In this document: in pieces, positions 28,402 through 35,814 of the stretch
How the letters are laid out: each line of letters starts with the position of its first letter
Position numbering within the stretch: the stretch's first letter is position 1
Source: Granulicella aggregans
GTDB taxonomy: Bacteria > Acidobacteriota > Terriglobia > Terriglobales > Acidobacteriaceae
NCBI RefSeq assembly: GCF_025685565.1
Contig: NZ_JAGSYE010000001.1
Span: 2,346,827 to 2,400,052 of the forward strand
Length of the DNA stretch: 53,226 nucleotides
Direction of reading: 5' to 3'
Made by a program: the position numbers and the translations under genes
The notes under the pieces: model-generated
Told to the model about the DNA's origin: nothing
The model's input: only the letters and a program-made list of their open reading frames with translations
The model's database searches: none

Positions 28402-28719
28402 ATGAACAACTCATTCGCACGTATCGTCCTGGCAGTCGGAATCTCCTGCATCGCGGCCTCCGCTCATGCGCAGAGCGGCTCCGACACGTACAAGGCCAAG
28501 TGCCAGATGTGTCACGCCGCCGATGGCTCCGGCTCTACTCCCGCTGGCAAAGCGATGAAAGCCCTACCGCTTAACTCGCCCGATCTGATCAAAGCGTCCG
28601 ACGCACAACTGATCGCTGCGACGACGAGCGGTAAGGGTAAGATGCCCGCGTACGGAACTAAGCTCACAGTCGCTCAGATCAAAGACACCATCACATACAT
28701 CCGCACACTGCAGAAATAA
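28402..28719 (+). CDS. Small class I cytochrome c, monoheme
   Basis: The 105-residue protein has a signal peptide (MNNSFARIVLAVGISCIAASAHAQ), a single CQMCH haem motif near residue 37, and a Met ligand candidate in KGKMPAYGTKL. The small globular c6/cbb3-subunit type fold (AQIKDTITYIRTL end) marks a soluble periplasmic electron carrier. It starts 313 bases from the hydrogenase operon on the other strand and is followed after 11 bases by the NapC-like gene, so the two are co-transcribed. It probably shuttles electrons between the membrane and another haem protein. Confidence 0.92.
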   Translation: MNNSFARIVLAVGISCIAASAHAQSGSDTYKAKCQMCHAADGSGSTPAGKAMKALPLNSPDLIKASDAQLIAATTSGKGKMPAYGTKLTVAQIKDTITYIRTLQK

Positions 28720-28730
28720 ACGAGGCCAGG

Positions 28731-30161
28731 ATGGCGGATGAAGGATCCTTTCGTAAAGAATGGCTTCGCCCATTCTTCTTCTACGGGAATAACTGGATAA
28801 GCCTTCTAGGCGGCGCCATCACCACGGCGTCCGCCATGGTGCTCGTTGGCTTCTGGATTGTCAGCTTCTTCGGGCACGGAGGCTCGTCCAATCCTTACCT
28901 GGGCATCATCTTTGAACTGATTCTCCCCGGCATCTTTGTTGCTGGCCTTGTCACGATCCTTGTAGGAATTCTCACCCGCCGCAGCTATCTCGTTGTCACA
29001 GATCAGGTACCGTCGTTCTTTCCTGAGATCAGCATCCATGACCCCATCTTCCGGCAGGGCCTTGACTTCGTTGTAGTCGCTACTCTGATCAACTTCGTTA
29101 TCGTAGGCACTGCCTGCTATCGCGGCGTCGCCTACATGGATACCGTCTCGTTTTGCGGAACGACGTGTCACGTTATGTCACCGGAGAACACCGCGTATCA
29201 CATCTCTTCGCACGCTGGCGTCGCCTGTACGGAGTGCCACGTCGCGCCCGGTACCGCCGGCTATATCCATGCCAAGGTAAACGGAACAAAGCAGCTTCTT
29301 GAGGTCGTCTTCCATAACTACCCCACGCCGATCATGGCGGACAACAAGCTTCCCGCAGCCGCCGCGACTTGCCTGGGGTGTCATAATCCCGCAAGCTTCA
29401 TCGGAGATAAGCTACATATCTCGTCTTCTTATGCCAACGATGAAAGTAACTCGCAGACTTATTCGTTGACCATGCTTCATGTCGGCGGCCGGGATGCCTT
29501 TGGCCGGCTTAGCGGGATTCATGGCGCACACATGGGAAAGATCGAATATATCTCCACTGACTCGAGCAACCAGACCATCTCCTGGGTCGGCAAAACAGAG
29601 AGCGACGGTTCCGTTACTGAATTCACGTCCGGCGATCCGAAGAAGCCGGTCACTGGTCAGAGACGCACGATGGACTGTATCGATTGCCACAATACTGTTG
29701 GTCATGCGTTCAATACACCGGAGGATGCGCTGAACAAAGATATGACCCTTGGTGCTCCAAGTGCATCGCTGCCGTTCGTTCACAAGGAGGGTCTGGCGCT
29801 CCTCAAAGAGAACTACGGCTCGCCCGAGGTAGCCCAGGCCAAGATCACCGCCAAACTCATTACCTTCTATCGATCGCAGTATCCTGCCATATGGAACTCA
29901 CAGCAAGCGCAGGTCAATGCCGCAGCAAAGACGCTAGTGAAGATCTATGACTCAAACATCTTCCCTGATATGAAGGTTGGCTGGGGAACGCATCCCAACA
30001 ATATTGGCCACACCGACTCACCGGGATGCTTCCGCTGCCACGATGGAAGTCACAACGCCAAGGGCTCTAAGACCATCACCAACGATTGTTCCGCCTGCCA
30101 CAATCTGCTTGTATCGGGAGAACTGCACCCCAAGCTGCTGAGTGACCTGGGACTGCAGTAG
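28731..30161 (+). CDS. NapC/NirT-like membrane multihaem cytochrome c
   Basis: The 476-residue protein has three hydrophobic N-terminal segments (about residues 22-44, 55-82 and 110-127) and then a periplasmic part with five CxxCH motifs (CTECH, CLGCH, CIDCH, CFRCH, CSACH) plus a first site CGTTCHVM with three residues between the cysteines. The layout CGTTCH...HAGVACTECH follows NapC/NrfH/CymA-type quinol-cytochrome c oxidoreductases, though this one is longer and has extra N-terminal helices. It would pass electrons between the quinone pool and periplasmic cytochromes. Its partner is the small cytochrome 11 bases upstream. Confidence 0.9.
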   Translation: MADEGSFRKEWLRPFFFYGNNWISLLGGAITTASAMVLVGFWIVSFFGHGGSSNPYLGIIFELILPGIFVAGLVTILVGILTRRSYLVVTDQVPSFFPEISIHDPIFRQGLDFVVVATLINFVIVGTACYRGVAYMDTVSFCGTTCHVMSPENTAYHISSHAGVACTECHVAPGTAGYIHAKVNGTKQLLEVVFHNYPTPIMADNKLPAAAATCLGCHNPASFIGDKLHISSSYANDESNSQTYSLTMLHVGGRDAFGRLSGIHGAHMGKIEYISTDSSNQTISWVGKTESDGSVTEFTSGDPKKPVTGQRRTMDCIDCHNTVGHAFNTPEDALNKDMTLGAPSASLPFVHKEGLALLKENYGSPEVAQAKITAKLITFYRSQYPAIWNSQQAQVNAAAKTLVKIYDSNIFPDMKVGWGTHPNNIGHTDSPGCFRCHDGSHNAKGSKTITNDCSACHNLLVSGELHPKLLSDLGLQ

Positions 30162-30249
30162 GCTCTCCGCGTCTCAAGCTGTAAGGATAGGCAGGTTCGA
30201 TGAGCAAAGCGATACAGTTGGATTGCCTTCCCGCTGCCATGCTGGAAGT

Positions 30250-30933
30250 ATGAGCACCCATCTGCGTCACGATCTCGATCTCCTTCACACAACTCTCCTG
30301 ACAGGCAAGCTTCCCCGAAGTCTCAACTGGGCTGACACCGTGGAACTCATCGCGCACCTTGGCGAAGTGCAGCCTCATGGTCACGATGAATCGGTCTTCC
30401 TGGTCGGAACTCAACGAGCGTTCTTCAAGCACCCCCACAGCCACGAGCTCGGCATTGATGAAGTGGCTCGTCTACGAAAGTTCCTCCGCGACGCTGGTCC
30501 GGAGCTTCCAGCCGGCGCTCCATCTCAGCCCTGCAGGATGGTTGTCGTCATCGATCACCATGGAGCGCACGTCTATAAAGACGTCGACGGCAGGATCCCG
30601 GAGTCAGAGCACACAGCGCATCCTTACGACCCGTTCGGCTTCCACCATCATCTGATCCACAAGAAAGAAGCGCACTACAAAGGCGAGCGGACACCGGAAG
30701 ACAAGGCATTCTATGAAGAGATTGCCCAGGACCTCCTGCCGGCCAGCGAGATCGTTCTCATCGGACACGGTACCGGCAAGAGCAGTGCCGTCGATCATCT
30801 GGCAGAGTATCTCAAGGTAAACCACCACGATATCTCGCGTCACGTCATCACCACAGAGACAGCCGACCTGTCGGCCCTGACATTGCCCGAGATCGAAGCC
30901 ATCGCGAAGCAGCACATGATCGCCGTCGTCTAA
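30250..30933 (+). CDS. Conserved-looking cytoplasmic protein of unknown function
   Basis: The 227-residue protein has no signal peptide or membrane helix. It contains MVVVIDHHGAHVYKDVDGRI followed by a His-rich segment (FGFHHHLIHKKEAHY) and a C-terminal part with VLIGHGTGKSSAVDHLAEYL. That end recalls the bacterial eRF1-like (baeRF) domains, but this is a guess from pattern only. ATG 30250 was chosen because GGAAG precedes it and the sequence from MSTHLRHDL looks protein-like; the frame before it does not. It lies between the NapC-like gene and stress genes. Confidence 0.75.
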   Translation: MSTHLRHDLDLLHTTLLTGKLPRSLNWADTVELIAHLGEVQPHGHDESVFLVGTQRAFFKHPHSHELGIDEVARLRKFLRDAGPELPAGAPSQPCRMVVVIDHHGAHVYKDVDGRIPESEHTAHPYDPFGFHHHLIHKKEAHYKGERTPEDKAFYEEIAQDLLPASEIVLIGHGTGKSSAVDHLAEYLKVNHHDISRHVITTETADLSALTLPEIEAIAKQHMIAVV

Positions 30934-30963
30934 CCGAGCATCGACATGTCGACTAGCCACCGA

Positions 30964-30975
30964 GCTCACGTGAGC
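30964..30975. promoter_or_regulatory. Perfect 12-bp palindrome upstream of the DUF1269 gene
   Basis: GCTCACGTGAGC is a perfect palindrome 106 bases before the DUF1269 start. Its half-site CTCACG is also the arm of the inverted repeat at 28267-28286 between the hydrogenase and cytochrome promoters, though with a different spacing. It may be an operator. Confidence 0.35.
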
Positions 30976-31080
30976 CCTAGAGCTCTACATCTCCGCAGAC
31001 GGAAGACCATACTCCAGTCAGGCCTCGCGAAGACAATCCCGTCAATTGCGACGCTCCGTTCATGAAAACAGGAGAAACAA

Positions 31081-31608
31081 ATGTCGACGCTGAATTCGAT
31101 AGTCGCCGTGTACAGTACGCACGCGCAGGCTGAAGCTGCAATCAAGGAACTCCAGGAAGCTGGAGTCGATATGAAGAGCCTTTCGATCGCGGCGAAGGAC
31201 ACCCATACCGATGAACACGTCGTCGGCTACTACAACGCCGGCGACCGAATGAAGTACTGGGGCAAGATGGGCGCATTCTGGGGAGGCTTCTGGGGATTGC
31301 TCTTCGGATCTGCCATGTTCGCCATCCCCGGCCTTGGCCCCATCCTCGTCGCCGGCCCATTTGTCGCCTGGATTGTCGCTGGACTTGAAGGAGCAGTCGT
31401 CGTGGGCGGTGTTAGTGCGATCGGCGCTGGCCTTGTAAGCATCGGCATCCCAAAGGACAGCGTCCTCGAATATGAAGTCGCTCTCAGGACTGACAAGTAT
31501 CTCCTCATCGTTCACGGCTCACCCGACCAGGTAAGCCGCGCCAAAGCGATCATTGAAGGCACGCAGCACACCTCCTACACGGTGCATGGCGAGACCGTCT
31601 TCGCGTAA
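31081..31608 (+). CDS. DUF1269/general-stress-type membrane protein
   Basis: The 175-residue protein begins with a ferredoxin-like fold segment (VAVYSTHAQAEAAIKELQEA) and has a long Gly- and Ala-rich hydrophobic stretch (about residues 66-122) that could form a hairpin in the membrane, then a second soluble part. This is the layout of DUF1269/YflT-like stress proteins. GGAGAAACA precedes the ATG. A hairpin follows the gene at 31621-31656. Neighbours are stress-type genes, so induction under stress is plausible. Confidence 0.8.
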   Translation: MSTLNSIVAVYSTHAQAEAAIKELQEAGVDMKSLSIAAKDTHTDEHVVGYYNAGDRMKYWGKMGAFWGGFWGLLFGSAMFAIPGLGPILVAGPFVAWIVAGLEGAVVVGGVSAIGAGLVSIGIPKDSVLEYEVALRTDKYLLIVHGSPDQVSRAKAIIEGTQHTSYTVHGETVFA

Positions 31609-31620
31609 CACCCGACCGAA

Positions 31621-31656
31621 TGGGCTGGAGCTTCTCGCTACTCGAACTCCAGCCCA
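31621..31656 (+). terminator. Hairpin after the DUF1269 gene
   Basis: TGGGCTGGAG and CTCCAGCCCA form a perfect ten-base stem with a 16-base loop, 12 bases after the DUF1269 stop. No U tract follows, so it may be a weak terminator or an RNA-stabilising hairpin. Confidence 0.5.
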
Positions 31657-31727
31657 CCAGGGCTTCGCTGGGAGCTTCCTCCCCCCGCAAAGCTTACAGC
31701 GCATCATCTTCATCGCTCGGAGAAACA

Positions 31728-32180
31728 ATGATTGAACACCTGCAAGAAGCGAGAGGTCCGGCCTTCGGATTCTCCGTCCACGGCAAATTGACGGCAGCGG
31801 ATACGACCGATCTTCTCTCGAAGCTGGACGCCATGATCGGCGGCTACAAGAAACCAATTGGCGTCCTCGCTGACCTTACCCAGATGGAAGGGGCGGACTG
31901 GACTGCACGCTGGAACGAGATGCGCTTCCTGGAGCGCCATACAAGTCAAATTGCCCGGCTCGCGATCGTCGGTGCCTCCGAATGGGAAGAGGTCGCCAGC
32001 ATGGTACTCGTCGCAACAGCAGCCCTTCAAGCCCAGACCCGCTACTACCAGAACTCCGAACTCTCCCACGCTTGGCATTGGGTCAAGATGCTCAAGCACG
32101 ATGAGGAGACGCGGGTCCGTATCATGTACCCTGGACACGGGCTCTTTCAGGACTACACCCCCGAATACATGGGAATCTGA
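31728..32180 (+). CDS. SpoIIAA-like (STAS-fold) protein
   Basis: The 150-residue protein has the SpoIIAA-like layout: GFSVHGKLTAADTTDLLSKL at the start, then PIGVLADLTQMEGADWTARW, and IARLAIVGASEWEEV. Proteins of this family have a STAS-like fold and are often found beside stress genes; the biochemical role is not settled. The ATG has GGAGAAACA upstream, the same leader as the DUF1269 gene before it, hinting at similar translation or a shared origin. Confidence 0.82.
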   Translation: MIEHLQEARGPAFGFSVHGKLTAADTTDLLSKLDAMIGGYKKPIGVLADLTQMEGADWTARWNEMRFLERHTSQIARLAIVGASEWEEVASMVLVATAALQAQTRYYQNSELSHAWHWVKMLKHDEETRVRIMYPGHGLFQDYTPEYMGI

Positions 32181-32248
32181 ACCCAGCGACCGGGGAAGCC
32201 AAAAGCACGCGACTACGTAGCATCTAAAGTCAGGTGTAACGGGGCATC

Positions 32249-32608
32249 ATGATCAATCGACATCGTGGCAGTTGCAACCTGACCGCCTTTAGCCTTCTCA
32301 CGTTCCTGTCTCTCTGGTCCGCCTTGGCCGTAGCACAGTTCAGAACCCGGGACATATCCGGAACAGTGACCGACCACCAACATGAGCCGCTCAGAGGAGC
32401 AGTAGTCGAAGTGGAAAATTGCGTATCGCTCGGGGTCGTCTCTTACATCACGGATCGCGACGGAAGATATAGCTTCAGGCGCCTCGATGGCGATATCGAC
32501 TATCGCCTGTGGGTCAACTTCCGTGGGCACAAATCCAGGGTCAGGCAGTTGAGCAAGTTGGACGAATATAAGCCACAGACCATCAACTTCGTTGTCGATC
32601 TCCACTGA
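32249..32608 (+). CDS. Exported carboxypeptidase regulatory-like domain protein
   Basis: The 119-residue protein has a signal peptide (FSLLTFLSLWSALAVAQ, about residues 14-30) followed by one CarboxypepD_reg/CNA-B-like beta sandwich: DISGTVTDHQHEPLRGAVVE and YITDRDGRYSFRRLDGDID. Such domains usually form the N-terminus of large TonB-dependent proteins in acidobacteria; here the domain stands alone. Function unknown; probably periplasmic. Confidence 0.85.
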   Translation: MINRHRGSCNLTAFSLLTFLSLWSALAVAQFRTRDISGTVTDHQHEPLRGAVVEVENCVSLGVVSYITDRDGRYSFRRLDGDIDYRLWVNFRGHKSRVRQLSKLDEYKPQTINFVVDLH

Positions 32609-32629
32609 TCGAACATCGCTTCCTATTAC

Positions 32630-33175
32630 CTAAGCAACATCCGCTCGCTCACTCATCTTCACCGGAATGGGCGGAGTCGCACGGGCCGCTGTGACCGTGT
32701 GATTCCTGGCCTTCGCGCGGCCTTTGATCCGCTGTGCAATCCAATGAAACGGCCGCAGCCACGGAGGAGGTATTCCGCAACTCTCGCATCCAAGCAGCGG
32801 TCGCAAATCTGCCAACACCGTGTAGGCGGCATTCAGGATCGCCTGGAAGGGCCTCCTCCCGAAGACGCTCACATCGAAGCTCCGCGCCAGCCACCGCGTG
32901 ATCGGCAGTCTGCGTAGCGTCTCGGCCACGGCCTCTCCATTCGTTCTCATGGACCCATCAGGCATTAGGAGATGAATGTTTGCGTAGGCGTCCCATATGT
33001 CTAATTCCGGATTCAGCGCACGCAAAGCAAGCGGGTCGTTACCGATCGGCCGAACAATGAGAGAAGAGTCTCCTTCCTGCCGTTCCACCGATCGATTCAC
33101 CCAGCGTGCAATAAACCGGCATACCGCACATTCATCGTTAAATAAGAGGATCGATTTGCTCAGATCTCGCTCCAT
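32630..33175 (-). CDS. DCC-family thiol-disulfide oxidoreductase
   Basis: The 181-residue protein carries the defining DxxCxxC box (LLFNDECAVCRFIARWVNR) near residue 12. A second pair (GCESCG) lies about residue 130. DCC proteins are thought to be thiol-redox proteins with a thioredoxin-like fold. The start lies two bases after the stop of the thioredoxin-like gene, so the two are co-translated. The C-terminal tail is basic and of unknown role. Confidence 0.85.
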   Translation of the reverse strand: MERDLSKSILLFNDECAVCRFIARWVNRSVERQEGDSSLIVRPIGNDPLALRALNPELDIWDAYANIHLLMPDGSMRTNGEAVAETLRRLPITRWLARSFDVSVFGRRPFQAILNAAYTVLADLRPLLGCESCGIPPPWLRPFHWIAQRIKGRAKARNHTVTAARATPPIPVKMSERADVA

Positions 33176-33177
33176 AG

Positions 33178-33528
33178 TTACTCTGACTCCTGGAAGGGCC
33201 GAGTGACGGCATCCCACAGGACCTGCACCGATGGATCAGGCCCAACCGCACGCCCTATCTCTTCTCCTCCGAGAAACATCACAAGTGTCGGAGTTCCTTC
33301 AATCTCATACCGATTCGCGAGCTCCTGGTCTACCGCGATGTTTACCCGGAACAGAGCCTCCTGGGAACCTAGCCTCTCAGCGACCTCCTGCAACACTGGC
33401 TCAAGCAAGCGGCAGTGTTCGCAACCGTAGGACATAAACTCAACGGCCACAGGATGCGTGGCCTCAAGCACCAGCGCGTCGAATGTCTCTCCTGTGACTG
33501 ATCTCACAGAGTCAGTTGCCACCGTCAT
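33178..33528 (-). CDS. Thioredoxin-family protein
   Basis: The 116-residue protein has a thioredoxin fold with active site SYGCEHCRLLEPVLQEVA, an unusual CEHC pair in place of CGPC, and the cis-Pro region YEIEGTPTLVMFLGGEE. No signal peptide is seen, so it should be cytoplasmic. It overlaps the small upstream gene by 17 bases and precedes the DCC gene by two bases. Confidence 0.9.
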   Translation of the reverse strand: MTVATDSVRSVTGETFDALVLEATHPVAVEFMSYGCEHCRLLEPVLQEVAERLGSQEALFRVNIAVDQELANRYEIEGTPTLVMFLGGEEIGRAVGPDPSVQVLWDAVTRPFQESE

Positions 33529-33811
33529 ACGAACTCCCCCTTAAACGCGAACTTTCGATGGAACGCTCAAAGTCAGTAAGGCGAGTCGTTCGCCATGCGT
33601 CGAGCAGGAGATTCGCTGCGACCAGCGTCACTTCCAGTTGAGTAAGCGACAACCCGCTCAGTCCGTGACCGCGATCTTCTGAAACCAGGTCGGTCATGCT
33701 GCTTGTCATATGTTTTACCTCGAAGTCAGGACGGTCGATTTGACGACCCCCGGAACCTTCTGGCATAAGTCTCTCCGCTAGCCTGAGCCTGCGCTGAGCA
33801 ATCGTGCTCAA
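33512..33811 (-). CDS. Hypothetical protein, 99 aa
   Basis: The frame overlaps the thioredoxin-like start by 17 bases and begins 187 bases from the divergent nitroreductase gene. It encodes a soluble, charged protein with one amphipathic stretch (LSLTQLEVTLVAANLLLDAW). I recognise no family. Overlap with a real gene on the same strand and the lack of a better frame support it as the first gene of this small operon. Confidence 0.55.
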   Translation of the reverse strand: MSTIAQRRLRLAERLMPEGSGGRQIDRPDFEVKHMTSSMTDLVSEDRGHGLSGLSLTQLEVTLVAANLLLDAWRTTRLTDFERSIESSRLRGSSYDGGN

Positions 33812-33998
33812 CAGATTGTTCTCTGCAGGATCTTGCTCGCCCGCTTCGGAGGCCGTGGCCTCTTTCGGGGAGATGTTTAGATTTCAACCGTAAATCTGAG
33901 ATGAGCCATAGAGACCTACTCTTTCGAGCGGGACATGGCATGCTCTAGCTCAGTGATGGGCGATTCACTCTGCTTCAGCAGCCCACGAAAGGCTCATT

Positions 33999-34817
33999 GT
34001 GAAAACAGAAACGAATTCCGCTGTGAAGTATCAAGCTGCAATTGGGGATGGGAATGACCCGCTCTTAGATCTCATCCGAAAGCGGCACTCGAGCAGAGGC
34101 GAGTTCAATCCCGATCGCAACATCTCTAAACCGATCCTGGCTCGGATACTGGAAGCTGCGCGATGGGCGCCAACGCCGAACAACATGCAGAACTTCCAGA
34201 TCGTGGTGGTAGACGACCCAAAGACACTGACGTTAATCGGGGCGCTTTCAGCCGAGATGTCCGAGGCCTATCTCAAGGAAAACTACGCATTGTTATCGAC
34301 AAGCGAAGCCGAGTTGCGCGTCAGAAAGATCGGTACGCTGGCCGGGATCTATCCCCGCGCATGGGTTGATCCCGAAGCCTGGAATCCCACTTCGGACTAT
34401 AGGTCGCAGCTTACCTATCTGGGGAAGACGTTGCTGAAACCCAAGGTCCTATTCGTTGTGCTCTACGACTCAGAGTCACGAGCCCCGGGTTCAGAGGGCG
34501 ACACCCTCGGCTTCATGGGACTCGGATGCGTCATGGAAAACATGTGGTTGACGGCGGAATCGCTCGGCGTCGGCATGCATATACTCACGGTCTTTGCTGA
34601 TAGCCATGTGGAATCGGAAGTGCGACGAGTTCTCAAGATCGAACCACAGATGAAGATCGCGTTTGCCTGTGGCCTGGGCTACCCCGCAGATCCATCAATC
34701 GAAGAGATACGCGTCAGACGAGATTTAGAGGACTTTGTGCATCACAACGCGTTTCGCCAAAAAGGTGTTCCTTGGAGCCTCGAACTGGAGGAACTGCCTC
34801 CAGAAGAAAATGCTTAG
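33999..34817 (+). CDS. Nitroreductase-family FMN oxidoreductase
   Basis: The 272-residue protein has the nitroreductase signature: IRKRHSSRGEF followed by ARILEAARWAPTPNNMQNFQ near residue 45, which binds FMN phosphate, and a C-terminal MENMWLTAESLGVGMHI region. These enzymes reduce nitro groups, quinones or flavins with NAD(P)H. The GTG start at 33999 gives the expected N-terminal length. It sits divergent from the thioredoxin set and converges on a Crp/Fnr regulator gene. Confidence 0.9.
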   Translation: MKTETNSAVKYQAAIGDGNDPLLDLIRKRHSSRGEFNPDRNISKPILARILEAARWAPTPNNMQNFQIVVVDDPKTLTLIGALSAEMSEAYLKENYALLSTSEAELRVRKIGTLAGIYPRAWVDPEAWNPTSDYRSQLTYLGKTLLKPKVLFVVLYDSESRAPGSEGDTLGFMGLGCVMENMWLTAESLGVGMHILTVFADSHVESEVRRVLKIEPQMKIAFACGLGYPADPSIEEIRVRRDLEDFVHHNAFRQKGVPWSLELEELPPEENA

Positions 34818-34834
34818 ACGCAACGGGTCACACC

Positions 34835-35578
34835 TCAAATGATCTTCGCTCGTCTCTTCTTCTCCGCGGGCGTGCGTTCGGGATCCAGAGTAACCGGTCG
34901 CTTCGCATTTTGATCTGGCAGCTTGTCGTGCAGCACAACGTTCAATAGAGATTTGTGGACATGAATCCGTCCGTTGTAGGTGATGTACCCCATTTTGCGA
35001 AACCGATTCATGAACTTACTTACCCTGGATCGGGTGGTGCCGATCATCTCCGCAAGCGCCTCTTGAGTTACGGGAGGTATCAGCGTCTGCGGCACGCCGG
35101 AATCTCCAAACTGCGCCATCAGTAAGAGGGTCCGCGCTAGACGCTTCTCGCTGTTATTGAAGAGCTGATCCACTAGATCTTCTTGTGTCCGAATAGCTCT
35201 GGCGAGAACGAACTTCAGAAACATGTCAGAGAATTCATGCTCGCGGTGCAGCAGTTGAACCATCTCGTCGCGGTCAAGCCTAAGAGCGACGCAAGGCGTG
35301 ATTGCCATGGCGGTGGCGGCATGAACGCCAGCGGCCCCTGCAAGTGACTCTTCGCCTATAAAGTCGTGGGCGACCATCAGAGAGACGGTCGCTTCCTTGC
35401 CCCGCTTTGAGACCACAATGAGCTTGGCCCTTCCAGACTCCAGATAGAAGAGCGCGTTCGCGTCATCTCCCTGCGAATAGAAGACGTGGCCTGCCAACAC
35501 GCGCACTGTCTTATGAGTCAAGGCAGAGGCCGACATATACTGTGCCGGATTGAACTTCACCTGCTTGTTTCCGGGCAT
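34835..35578 (-). CDS. Crp/Fnr-family transcription regulator
   Basis: The 247-residue protein has an N-terminal cyclic-nucleotide-binding-like barrel (GHVFYSQGDDANALFYLESG) and a C-terminal winged helix with TQEALAEMIGTTRSRVSKFM as recognition part. It has only one Cys (TPCVAL), so it cannot hold the iron-sulphur cluster of true FNR oxygen sensors; a ligand or redox signal of another kind is likely. It lies amid nitroreductase, AdhP and universal stress genes, which could be its targets. Confidence 0.92.
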   Translation of the reverse strand: MPGNKQVKFNPAQYMSASALTHKTVRVLAGHVFYSQGDDANALFYLESGRAKLIVVSKRGKEATVSLMVAHDFIGEESLAGAAGVHAATAMAITPCVALRLDRDEMVQLLHREHEFSDMFLKFVLARAIRTQEDLVDQLFNNSEKRLARTLLLMAQFGDSGVPQTLIPPVTQEALAEMIGTTRSRVSKFMNRFRKMGYITYNGRIHVHKSLLNVVLHDKLPDQNAKRPVTLDPERTPAEKKRRAKII

Positions 35579-35675
35579 TCTATTCCCCTTTCTGGTTATC
35601 TCCTATCAACCGCATTCGGTAGAGAAAGAGATCACAGCATGTCCTCAAACGGTATTCCACTGGCTGGTGTCAAAG

Positions 35676-35697
35676 CTGTGTCGTTTTGCTCACACAG
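35676..35697. promoter_or_regulatory. Inverted repeat between crp-like gene and adhP
   Basis: CTGTGT and ACACAG form an inverted repeat with a ten-base spacer, in the gap between the Crp/Fnr gene and the alcohol dehydrogenase gene. The halves read TGTGT and TCACA, close to the TGTGA/TCACA arms of Crp-type sites, but the spacing is eight, not six, so it is only a candidate site for auto- and target control. Confidence 0.35.
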
Positions 35698-35814
35698 TCA
35701 GTTACGCACTGGAAGAGTAAGAAGGCGACTGTGCCGGCAGACAACTTACCCAACGAGCAATGCGGCTCTACTTCACTCCGCCGCTGCGCCCACAATCTGC
35801 AAAGAGGAACTAAG

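Noticed and set aside
33952..33969. AGTGA-N8-TCACT as a Crp/Fnr site before the nitroreductase gene
   Set aside because: The spacing is eight, not the six of Crp-type or four of FNR-type sites, and the arms are short.
34835..35578. True FNR oxygen sensor
   Set aside because: Only one cysteine is present, so no 4Fe-4S cluster can be bound.
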